DNA from: an uncultured Pseudomonadota bacterium
GTDB lineage: Bacteria > Pseudomonadota > Alphaproteobacteria > Rs-D84
Length of the DNA: 7,167 nucleotides
Direction of reading: 5' to 3'
Assembly (NCBI GenBank): GCA_900313285.1
Contig: OMQP01000035.1
Span: 1 to 7,167 of the forward strand
A program made the position numbers and the translations under genes. Position 1 is the stretch's first letter. Every line of letters begins with the position of its first letter. Below are positions 1 through 6,011 of the stretch, piece after piece. The notes below the pieces were generated by a model that did not search any database, was not told the DNA's origin, and saw only the letters and a program-made list of their open reading frames with translations.

Positions 1-260
1 GGTAATGTTATACCACCATCATATGTACATGTATTTGATGTGGTTGGTACCGTTAATTTTGTATCTTCGTTATACCATTCCAGGTTTATTGTGTTTGCAT
101 TCCAATCGGCTTCCAGATTTGCAGGACCGGTTGCCGTACCCAATGTTGATTCAACGCAATCGTTTGTTGGACTTGGCTGTATATGGTCATTTGCGTCCAA
201 TGCGATTGCTGGGTATGACATTACTGCAATTATTGCAGATGTTAAGAATAGTTTTTTCAT
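1..260 (-). CDS. Secreted protein with possible InlB/Flg_new-like repeat, N-terminal part only
   Basis: This gene runs off the left edge; the 86 N-terminal codons are present. The ATG at 260-258 is preceded by a strong Shine-Dalgarno (267-274), which fixes the start. Residues 1 to about 20 (MKKLFLTSAIIAVMSYPAIA) form a classic signal peptide: Lys-Lys, a hydrophobic core and an A-x-A cleavage site. The mature part is acidic and Asn/Thr-rich. Near the edge, a segment with the pattern W-N-x-N-T-I-x-L-x-W-Y, then N-T-C-T-Y-D-G-G-I-T-L-P, resembles the opening of the InlB/Listeria-Bacteroides repeats (later P-x-R-x-G-Y-T-F-x-G-W) seen in surface proteins of gut bacteria. That repeat assignment is from memory, and its diagnostic second half lies outside the window. 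The export call is firm, the function is not. It has its own promoter just after the terminator of the upstream gene. Confidence 0.75.
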   Translation of the reverse strand, partial: MKKLFLTSAIIAVMSYPAIALDANDHIQPSPTNDCVESTLGTATGPANLEADWNANTINLEWYNEDTKLTVPTTSNTCTYDGGITL

Positions 261-266
261 AGATTG

Positions 267-274
267 TTCCTTCC
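267..274 (-). promoter_or_regulatory. Shine-Dalgarno site of the partial secreted gene
   Basis: On the minus strand GGAAGGAA lies 6 nt before the ATG at 260. It is the clearest ribosome binding site in the window and supports that start. Confidence 0.75.
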
Positions 275-288
275 TTCATATATTTCCT

Positions 289-316
289 ATTATATCACAA
301 ATGGGGGTGGTAAAAA
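289..316 (-). promoter_or_regulatory. Extended -10 sigma70-type promoter of the partial secreted gene
   Basis: On the minus strand a perfect TATAAT (294-289) is preceded by TGA, giving the extended -10 form TGnTATAAT. The -35 position 16-17 nt upstream is only a T-rich match (about 316-311), as expected when an extended -10 compensates. Transcription should start near 282, giving a leader of roughly 20 nt. The weak -35 coincides with the U-tract of the preceding gene's terminator. Confidence 0.7.
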
Positions 317-337
317 AGGGGAAAAATTATTTTCCCC
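311..337 (-). terminator. Rho-independent terminator containing its gene's stop codon
   Basis: An uninterrupted 8-bp stem, GGGGAAAA (318-325) with TTTTCCCC (330-337), closes a 4-nt loop. On the minus strand it is followed by a run of six T (317-312). The TAA of the 153-residue gene (329-327) falls inside the loop and stem, so the coding sequence runs into the hairpin. This is a compact end for the transcript from 327-788. Confidence 0.8.
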
Positions 338-788
338 GATATATCATTTGAAAAAATGGCATACGTTTTTTTAAATGTTTTTCATATAATTTTAATGCCA
401 ATGCTGTGTTGTGTCTGGTTTTTGATATTATTTCCGTATCGTTTTTTATCGGCGCATCTGGATTATTTTCCATGTATTTTTTTGTTTTATATACAATACT
501 GATTGCTTTATTTAATAATTGTTTATCTGTGATTTTTGTATGAATATTTGAATTTGTCGCATCCGTATAAAAAACCACGAAAGACGGAAACTGTTCACCA
601 TCAAAATTTTCAATAAAACTTTGGTACAAACGCAAAGTCCCAACATTTTGCAAAAATATTTCCAGGCGTGTAATGTTTAAACCATCGCCGTTAAAAACAT
701 CCATAACAGACACATAGGCATTTTTATGCCCTGAATCAAATAAATCCAATAATGTATCTAATTTAATTTGATATCTGTCCATTATCAT
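327..788 (-). CDS. Hypothetical protein, 153 residues
   Basis: I do not recognise this protein. It has no signal peptide or membrane segment and is probably cytosolic. The sequence alternates likely helices and strands. A hydrophobic strand-like stretch P-S-F-V-V-F-Y-T-D sits near residues 68-76, and the C-terminal 60 residues are strongly basic and helical (K-L-Y-E-K-H-L-K-K-R). Two ATGs compete: 788 and, two codons on, 782. Neither has a Shine-Dalgarno. A near-consensus promoter 21 nt upstream shows that transcription starts close to here with a leader of about 15 nt. It lies 57 nt downstream of the choloylglycine hydrolase gene with no terminator between them, so read-through is possible. 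Its own terminator overlaps the stop codon. Codon use looks like that of its neighbours. Confidence 0.75.
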   Translation of the reverse strand: MIMDRYQIKLDTLLDLFDSGHKNAYVSVMDVFNGDGLNITRLEIFLQNVGTLRLYQSFIENFDGEQFPSFVVFYTDATNSNIHTKITDKQLLNKAISIVYKTKKYMENNPDAPIKNDTEIISKTRHNTALALKLYEKHLKKRMPFFQMIYRGK

Positions 789-809
789 TTTTCGCGCTTT
801 GTACCACGA

Positions 810-837
810 AAAATAGCACCATTGAATTTTTTGTCAA
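810..837 (-). promoter_or_regulatory. Sigma70-type promoter of the 153-residue gene
   Basis: On the minus strand a consensus -35 TTGACA (837-832), a 16-nt spacer and a -10 TATTTT (815-810) preceded by TGC (extended -10). The predicted start is near 803, about 15 nt before the ATG at 788. The -35 begins 8 nt after the stop codon of the choloylglycine hydrolase gene. Confidence 0.75.
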
Positions 838-845
838 GCAAACAA

Positions 846-1922
846 TCAATTCACAGTTGCATCAACCATCGGTCTTGTTTTTACAATATCCAATGGGTGT
901 TTTTGATATGAAACTGTCGCAAAATCTATATTATTCAAATCAAATTTACGAATTATTGGGTTATACATTGTCGTATAATACAATTTATTATTCGTCATAT
1001 CGGTAACCGATGTCCACTGGGTCGCAGTTGGTATATTTGGAATCTTTGTTTTATCAGCAAACTGGACACCAATTGGTATTGTCATCGCTTCAAGAATTGT
1101 AAATGCCTGCGTCACGGCCTGATCTGCCGTCGACAATGTTGGTGCAGACGTTTGATAAAATGCTACGCGAACAAATCGTGATGGCGGTGTAAAATCACCC
1201 GGCAATCCTAAGAGACCCGAACCATGTTCAATTGGTTCCAATGTGATATCACCAAATTTGTGCGCTTCTGTCGTACCGGCATGCAAGTTTATATAATTAT
1301 TCAAATTCGTGATATGCCATGGATATCCTGGTGCATTAGTCAAAACACCCAATCTGTTTTCATACACCATCGGCAAACCATTTATGTATTCTATAACAAT
1401 TTGACGGCCAAATTTATCAGCAACACGCCAATGCAGATTTTCTGCACGCGCGTCTGTGGCAACAACATTGACGGTGCTTAATGCCGCAATTACATCTTCG
1501 ACAGTTTCAAAATTTCCCAATATCCATGCGACAAATTCGGTATCTGAAATTGTCACATCTTTTTGTGATGGATTATATTTTGGATATGAACCATATTTGG
1601 GGAAATAAAACAACCCTGCGGAAAGTCCAACTTCGTTTAACCCTTCGATAACATAATCTTCTGATGCCAAACCAACATAACCATAAAAGGCAGTATATTT
1701 CATGCCATCACGTTTGCCATCTGGCAACACAGATTGTTTTTCATATCCCCGGGGAACGATTAAATAATCACTGGGCGATTCGTTTGACGACCATTCAACT
1801 GTGCGTGCAACTATATTTGCCCCGTCTTGTGATGTTAACGTAATTCCTGTACAGGAATTGGCACGATGATGAATACCAACAATCGCCAATATCATCAAAA
1901 AAGTAAATGTTTTTGTTTTCAT
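846..1922 (-). CDS. Secreted choloylglycine hydrolase family enzyme (bile salt hydrolase / penicillin V acylase type)
   Basis: A 358-residue linear-amide C-N hydrolase of the N-terminal-nucleophile fold (choloylglycine hydrolase family). The family cleaves amide bonds of conjugated bile salts, penicillin V or acyl-homoserine lactones. Residues 1-23 are a signal peptide ending A-N-S; cleavage would expose Cys24 as the new N-terminus, which is the nucleophile of this family. Landmarks spaced as in bile salt hydrolases are Arg40 (Arg18), Glu43 at the Asp21 position, Asn96 (about Asn82, E-G-L-N-E), Asn196 (Asn175, T-N-A-P) and Arg249 (Arg228, S-R-F). Also typical are H-W-R-V-A-D-K-F-G-R and the following I-E-Y-x-N-G. 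Cys24 is the only cysteine in the mature chain. The site before it is not a lipobox, so a periplasmic or secreted enzyme is expected. The substrate cannot be told from sequence; in a gut bacterium, bile-salt deconjugation is plausible. No Shine-Dalgarno is visible. The stop is TGA. Confidence 0.93.
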   Translation of the reverse strand: MKTKTFTFLMILAIVGIHHRANSCTGITLTSQDGANIVARTVEWSSNESPSDYLIVPRGYEKQSVLPDGKRDGMKYTAFYGYVGLASEDYVIEGLNEVGLSAGLFYFPKYGSYPKYNPSQKDVTISDTEFVAWILGNFETVEDVIAALSTVNVVATDARAENLHWRVADKFGRQIVIEYINGLPMVYENRLGVLTNAPGYPWHITNLNNYINLHAGTTEAHKFGDITLEPIEHGSGLLGLPGDFTPPSRFVRVAFYQTSAPTLSTADQAVTQAFTILEAMTIPIGVQFADKTKIPNIPTATQWTSVTDMTNNKLYYTTMYNPIIRKFDLNNIDFATVSYQKHPLDIVKTRPMVDATVN

Positions 1923-1945
1923 GTTTTTAATTTTTAATTAAAACA

Positions 1946-1974
1946 AACATAAAAACCACAGGAACCTATTCCAA
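1946..1974 (-). promoter_or_regulatory. Candidate promoter of the choloylglycine hydrolase gene
   Basis: On the minus strand TTGGAA (1974-1969), a 17-nt spacer and TATGTT (1951-1946). Each hexamer matches four of six consensus bases. The predicted start near 1939 gives a leader of about 17 nt, like the other genes here. A promoter must lie in this gap, because a strong terminator separates the gene from the one upstream, but this exact site is tentative. Confidence 0.4.
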
Positions 1975-1976
1975 AT

Positions 1977-2005
1977 AAAAAAACCGCCAATTTTGGCGGT
2001 TTTTT
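1977..2005 (-). terminator. Rho-independent terminator, symmetric
   Basis: CCGCC (1984-1988) pairs with GGCGG (1995-1999) around a 6-nt AATTTT, flanked by seven A on the left and six T on the right. The hairpin has a T-run on both strands and could stop transcription in either direction. It starts 3 nt after the TAA of the 147-residue gene (2011-2009), so it ends that minus-strand transcript. No plus-strand gene is present to use it from the other side. Confidence 0.88.
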
Positions 2006-2008
2006 ATA

Positions 2009-2452
2009 TTATTTTTGTTTTGTTTTTAAATCAGAAATTTGTTGCAACAATTTTACTTTTTCATCTTTGTTATTCGACGCATATAATGAAAAATATTTTT
2101 GTTCTATCTTTTTTAGTTCTTGTAATAATTTATTTTTGTCCGCGCACAACATATAATCTGCACGTAAAACATTTTGCCCAACATTATCAATAATATGGGA
2201 AAAATGCACATCCATGCGAATACCGTTTCTTTCAAATATTTCTTGCGCAACATCTATATCAGATTCAGATTGTGGAACATAATATGCATACACATGCGTC
2301 AACAGATATTTTTTTACTTTTACTGGTCTGCACATTCTGCACATCATCGCTAATAAAGCAACATCTTCTTCTGGGATAGTTTGAACATTGGAAAAAATAG
2401 GTTTTTCCAATTTTTTTGATATTTTTGTTTTCAAATCTTTTAAAAACTGCAT
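2009..2452 (-). CDS. Hypothetical protein, 147 residues, basic N-terminus and C-terminal coiled coil
   Basis: I do not recognise this family. I start it at the ATG at 2452-2450 because AAAAGGG (2465-2459) sits 6 nt upstream and a consensus promoter lies just before that. The frame stays open to a TTG at 2524, but that extension would be translated across the promoter. Visible features are a Lys-rich start (residues 1-17), a C-R-M-C pair at Cys38/Cys41, a mixed middle with H-V-Y-A-Y-Y-V-P and E-R-N-G-I-R-M-D-V-H-F-S-H-I (about 53-87), and a charged, heptad-like helix from about 105 to the end. There is no signal peptide, so the protein is probably cytosolic. It follows the autotransporter gene by 61 nt with no terminator between, so it may also be read from the upstream promoter. 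A strong terminator follows its stop. Confidence 0.75.
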   Translation of the reverse strand: MQFLKDLKTKISKKLEKPIFSNVQTIPEEDVALLAMMCRMCRPVKVKKYLLTHVYAYYVPQSESDIDVAQEIFERNGIRMDVHFSHIIDNVGQNVLRADYMLCADKNKLLQELKKIEQKYFSLYASNNKDEKVKLLQQISDLKTKQK

Positions 2453-2458
2453 ATATAA

Positions 2459-2465
2459 CCCTTTT
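2459..2465 (-). promoter_or_regulatory. Shine-Dalgarno site that decides the start of the 147-residue gene
   Basis: AAAAGGG on the minus strand lies 6 nt before the ATG at 2452. It favours this ATG over the upstream in-frame TTG at 2524, whose only nearby purine run (AGGG) directly abuts it and is too close to act. Confidence 0.6.
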
Positions 2466-2477
2466 GTCAGCCATAAG

Positions 2478-2505
2478 AGTATAGACAAAAGTAGACCAAT
2501 GTCAA
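2478..2505 (-). promoter_or_regulatory. Consensus sigma70-type promoter of the 147-residue gene
   Basis: On the minus strand TTGACA (2505-2500), a 16-nt spacer and TATACT (2483-2478, five of six consensus bases). The predicted start near 2471 gives a leader of about 19 nt carrying the Shine-Dalgarno. The -35 begins 8 nt after the autotransporter stop codon (2516-2514). Confidence 0.8.
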
Positions 2506-2513
2506 CAAGATTA

Positions 2514-5500
2514 TTATATGCCAACCCTGTGGTTGATTTTTAACATAAATACAGATTCATTACCAAACATATTCGTATTATTTGGATTTACACGATATAT
2601 AAACCCAACACCTGCATCCGTAAATTCGCCGATAGATTGTTTATATGCACCCGAAAATCTCATTTCACGTTTTTGTGGTGCCAAATCTATGTATTCAATG
2701 TGCGGATTATTTAATTCCACAGAATATTTACCATTATTTTCAACAACATTTAAATCTGCATAATCATATCCCATTTTTCCATCAACAACCGCTAATGGCA
2801 AAGATGCAGTGAAACTAAAACCACCCATGTCTAAACCAATTGAATACGCATCCGATTTAATATCCGATAATCTTGATATTATACCACCAGCAATATCTGC
2901 ATGTGTGTTTGCAAATGTAGCCCGTGCATACAATTTCATTTTTTCAAACGGTTTATATGTTGCAATTGCATCAACATATTGTGTGTTTGCACCATTTAAT
3001 GACAACAAACCATTACTGTATGACCCTAACAATGTATTTGTTTCATTCATATTTCCAAAAGACACCCCAAAACCAAAACTGTCATTATTATATGATGTAT
3101 TTACTGAAACACCATTTGCAAAACCAAGATGCCCAGGTTCAAATTGTGATGATACTACCGGATCTGTTTCCAACAGATTTTCATTTGTTATTGTTCCGGA
3201 AAATGCACGTGTTCCAAACGCAAAATTACCCATTTTATATTTTGCCCCCGAAGACACAGTATTAGAAACCAAACCCAACAAACTATTTGCACGACCATTG
3301 AAACGTGATTCACCATCTGTAAAGTGATGTTGATATTGTGCATCTATTTCATATTCCGCAGTATTGAAAGCAATGCGTAAATCATCCAAACCATTCATAT
3401 TATCATTATATGCACGTGGCGAAAAAGCCATATCAAAACTGAATTCACCAATTTCATTATGATGTCTATTTTTTGAATTAACACTGAAATCTGCCAACAC
3501 ATCGCCCATATAAAGCCCATGTTTATTATCTGTATTATCTGTAAATGTTGCATTCCACACACGTGGCAAAGATACGCTGCCATCTGCACTTTCAACCACA
3601 TCAAAGAACGATGTTTTTATTGCCTGACGATTTGTCAAAGAAAATACACTTGATGCGCGCGACTGAGAAACCGAAGATGTAGCATTACGCCAATATGAAT
3701 TACCAGCATCCGATACAATTACATTTGGATCAGAACTGAAATAATAAATATTCGTACTTGGGCGTGTTGCACGTTCCAGATTTATCATACCATACCCGAA
3801 TGCATTTTTGAAACTTTCAATATATTGAGATGCATCTAAATTACCAGGCAACGTGTACATATTTTGCAAATATTCAATCAAAGCCGCCTGCGATGTCCAT
3901 GCCAAATTTGTTTCTGGGTTTGTCCCTAAATATGGTCCATCTGCAGTCAAAGCCAAAAGCAAGAATATTTCCTGGGGAGACATATAATTAAATGCACTTT
4001 TAACCAGCGCAACCGAACCAGCCATCGCAGCCGTTGCTTCCATATCCGTATTACCAGGTGCCGCGAAACACCATGGATTCATCGCCCCACCATTTCCAGT
4101 GCCTGCCAATCCACACATACGTGAAGTATATGTTATACTGGAATCGTTTGGATCATTCCAAATGGATAATTCAAGTTTGCCTGCTGCGGACGCAGAATAT
4201 TCATCTATAGATGTATTTTTTGTTCCATTTGTTGGTTTAACAGCAACAACTGTCATAAAAAGGTTTTGCAAATCATTATAAACAACTGGTGCATAATTTT
4301 CAAAAGTTGCAATTTCTGGGCTTATTTTCCAATTTGGAACATCTATAACATTATGTCCAGCAGGATTAACTAATATTTGCTGTTGATAATTTCCTAAATA
4401 ACTATATGCGGCTGCAGCATCAACAGATGGCGCATTTACCGTGGAATCATCTGATGTATTTAAATTATAATATGTATCTATTATTTGTCCAAATGTCGTC
4501 TTTTTCAACGCAATCGTATTTGCTGCATTAACCCAAATTTGTGCATCATCGACAGTAGCATAATTTAAAGCCGATGAAACTGTTGGCAAAGACAAATTAG
4601 CAACAACATTTGAAACATATTCCCCTGATTCTTTTAATTGTAATGCATCATAAATTGCCGCATAGTTTTTATAATCAGATACACCCGTTTCCCCCGTTCC
4701 AACCTTATAAACAGTTAATTGTCCATTTGGAATAAAACCATAAAAATCACCTTCGCTGCGACCACCCTCTTCCCAGCCAGCAATTATTTTTGCTAATTTT
4801 GTATCTTCTGCAGTTGCAGAACCAAAAACAGTTCCCCCGCCAGTTAAATCAAAATCAGAATTTTCAACTGTGGTTTCTTCGGTTGCACCAGACAAATTGT
4901 GGTATTTATGTGACATTTTTACAGACGCATTTACAGCATCAACACATGCCTGGGTTGGTGTTCCGGTTGCATTCGTACAAAGTGCTATTAAACTGTTCAT
5001 TTTGCTTTCGTCAAACCAATAAATCAGGCCATCAATCGCACTGCCTGCACGGTTCACACCAGATGCAGTTACCATCGCAACATTAATTGGTTTACCACCA
5101 GCAAGTGTTTGCGCAAACGGATATTTAGAACTAGATAAATCAAATACTTCTTTTGTAGATTCATTTCGAACAGTTCCCATTCCCAAATATCCACGAACAA
5201 ACGCATCATATGCATGTGATACCATTAAATAATTAAATGTGTTTTGTGTTGTGGTATCAGACATATAACCGAAATCCTGGGAACTTTCCCATACGGTAAA
5301 ATCCGACGGACAACTTGTTCCAGAACATGCCGGTCCATATGGTAAATTCTGCGAGAACAATTTGTTAGGTTCTGCACTTGGTGTTCCACCGCCGCCACCA
5401 CCATGCGAACCGCCACCAGATGCGGAACCATTATTATTCTTGCTGTCAAAGGCATTTGATAATAAAACCACACCACCAACCAAGGCAGCCGCCCCAACAA

Positions 5501-5876
5501 CAGACAACGCCAACACATGTGCAGATGAAAGGCCACTGAAAAATCCATATTCTTCACCACGTGCAGCAACACGACTTTTTTGTTTATATTGTTTGATTTG
5601 GCGATCACAATTTGACGCATCTGCACCATACATTTGTAATATTTGGATGGCGCGTTTATCATTATTCATAACAGCAGTACAGACCAATGACATTCCTGTT
5701 GCATCGACATAATTAACATTTGTACCATTGTTAATTAAAACCTGAACTGTTTGAATATCACCACGACGCGCAGCAGATAACAATTTTGAAGCATTTTGAA
5801 ATTCACTTGTTCCCGCTGCGAAAGACACGCACGGTACTAAAAGCCATAAAAAGCCCAAAAATCTAATAAATTTCAT
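2514..5876 (-). CDS. Autotransporter with ankyrin-like repeats and a catalytically degenerate S8 (subtilisin-like) passenger
   Basis: This is 1120 residues from the ATG at 5876; a TTG directly before it is ignored. Order of parts: signal peptide (1-20); two ankyrin-like repeats (about 30-91, A-R-R-G-D-I-Q-T-V-Q-V-L-I and N-G-T-N-V-N-Y-V-D-A-T-G); hydrophobic helix (about 119-140); Gly/Ser linker (150-166); S8-like domain (about 170-705); 12-stranded-type barrel to the end. S8 landmarks are I-N-V-A-M-V, I-I-A-G followed by P-N-G-Q-L-T-V-Y-K-V, A-N-L-S-L-P, N-P-W-C-F-A-A-P-G, A-G-S-V-A-L-V-K-S-A-F and F-G-Y-G-M-I-N-L-E-R-A-T-R-P. The triad positions read Thr270 (Asp), Glu357 (His) and Asp611 or Met612 (Ser), so proteolysis is unlikely. 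The barrel has the S8-autotransporter pattern L-P-L-A-V-V-D-G ... D-L-A-P-Q-K-R-E and an alternating last strand ending in Ile instead of Phe. Eight mature cysteines look like close pairs. The frame is intact. The role may be adhesion or binding; this is inference. Confidence 0.85.
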   Translation of the reverse strand: MKFIRFLGFLWLLVPCVSFAAGTSEFQNASKLLSAARRGDIQTVQVLINNGTNVNYVDATGMSLVCTAVMNNDKRAIQILQMYGADASNCDRQIKQYKQKSRVAARGEEYGFFSGLSSAHVLALSVVGAAALVGGVVLLSNAFDSKNNNGSASGGGSHGGGGGGTPSAEPNKLFSQNLPYGPACSGTSCPSDFTVWESSQDFGYMSDTTTQNTFNYLMVSHAYDAFVRGYLGMGTVRNESTKEVFDLSSSKYPFAQTLAGGKPINVAMVTASGVNRAGSAIDGLIYWFDESKMNSLIALCTNATGTPTQACVDAVNASVKMSHKYHNLSGATEETTVENSDFDLTGGGTVFGSATAEDTKLAKIIAGWEEGGRSEGDFYGFIPNGQLTVYKVGTGETGVSDYKNYAAIYDALQLKESGEYVSNVVANLSLPTVSSALNYATVDDAQIWVNAANTIALKKTTFGQIIDTYYNLNTSDDSTVNAPSVDAAAAYSYLGNYQQQILVNPAGHNVIDVPNWKISPEIATFENYAPVVYNDLQNLFMTVVAVKPTNGTKNTSIDEYSASAAGKLELSIWNDPNDSSITYTSRMCGLAGTGNGGAMNPWCFAAPGNTDMEATAAMAGSVALVKSAFNYMSPQEIFLLLALTADGPYLGTNPETNLAWTSQAALIEYLQNMYTLPGNLDASQYIESFKNAFGYGMINLERATRPSTNIYYFSSDPNVIVSDAGNSYWRNATSSVSQSRASSVFSLTNRQAIKTSFFDVVESADGSVSLPRVWNATFTDNTDNKHGLYMGDVLADFSVNSKNRHHNEIGEFSFDMAFSPRAYNDNMNGLDDLRIAFNTAEYEIDAQYQHHFTDGESRFNGRANSLLGLVSNTVSSGAKYKMGNFAFGTRAFSGTITNENLLETDPVVSSQFEPGHLGFANGVSVNTSYNNDSFGFGVSFGNMNETNTLLGSYSNGLLSLNGANTQYVDAIATYKPFEKMKLYARATFANTHADIAGGIISRLSDIKSDAYSIGLDMGGFSFTASLPLAVVDGKMGYDYADLNVVENNGKYSVELNNPHIEYIDLAPQKREMRFSGAYKQSIGEFTDAGVGFIYRVNPNNTNMFGNESVFMLKINHRVGI

Positions 5877-5882
5877 CAAAAC

Positions 5883-5892
5883 TTCTCTCTTC
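5883..5892 (-). repeat. Leader element GAAGAGAGAA, copy 1 (inverted partner at 6001-6010)
   Basis: The 10-nt purine element lies 6 nt before the autotransporter ATG and acts as its likely ribosome binding region. The identical 10-mer occurs in the leader of the divergent Cys-rich gene, so the two copies form an inverted repeat flanking the intergenic region. Confidence 0.5.
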
Positions 5893-5900
5893 TTTTTGAA

Positions 5901-5930
5901 AGTTTAGCATAAAAAATAATATTATGTCCA
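5901..5930 (-). promoter_or_regulatory. Promoter of the autotransporter gene
   Basis: On the minus strand TGGACA (5930-5925, five of six), an 18-nt spacer and TAAACT (5906-5901) preceded by TGC, an extended -10. The predicted start near 5895 gives a leader of about 20 nt containing GAAGAGAGAA. It faces away from the promoter of the Cys-rich gene. Confidence 0.6.
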
Positions 5931-5965
5931 CACTTTTTATTATCAAATATATCACTATTTTTTCT

Positions 5966-5994
5966 TTGATTTAATATGTGTTTTTTGGTATACT
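5966..5994 (+). promoter_or_regulatory. Promoter of the Cys-rich protein operon
   Basis: TTGATT (5966-5971), a 17-nt spacer and TATACT (5989-5994) preceded by TGG, an extended -10. The predicted start near 6001 would leave a leader of only about 11 nt, almost entirely the ribosome binding region. It presumably serves both 6012-6893 and the gene at 6905. Confidence 0.7.
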
Positions 5995-6000
5995 TTATCG

Positions 6001-6010
6001 GAAGAGAGAA
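6001..6010 (+). repeat. Leader element GAAGAGAGAA, copy 2 (inverted partner at 5883-5892)
   Basis: This is the same 10-mer as in the autotransporter leader, here ending 1 nt before the ATG at 6012. Together with the G at 6000 it offers GGAAGAGAG as a Shine-Dalgarno region. Confidence 0.5.
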
Positions 6011-6011
6011 A

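Noticed and set aside
289..298. Shared GTGATATA in the promoter of the partial gene and in the divergent intergenic region
   Set aside because: Much of it is the -10 box itself and AT-rich context; two copies are not evidence of a regulon.
1851..1862. Lipoprotein signal at Cys24 of the choloylglycine hydrolase
   Set aside because: The residues before Cys (A-N-S) do not form a lipobox, and the family uses this Cys as its free N-terminal nucleophile.
2453..2524. N-terminal extension of the 147-residue protein from a TTG, with a membrane-like helix
   Set aside because: It overlaps a consensus promoter and lacks a usable Shine-Dalgarno; the ATG at 2452 has one at the right spacing.
2809..3327. 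Open plus-strand frame of 172 codons opposite the autotransporter
   Set aside because: It is antisense to a well supported coding region, with low-complexity composition and no ribosome site; it reflects the codon use of the real gene.
5941..5954. Direct repeat TATCA spaced 9 bp between the divergent promoters, a possible operator
   Set aside because: Five-base repeats in AT-rich spacer DNA are expected by chance, and no palindrome or second copy elsewhere supports it.
5976..6011. Longer start for the Cys-rich protein at an upstream ATG
   Set aside because: The -10 box (5989-5994) lies inside this stretch, and the signal peptide begins cleanly at 6012.
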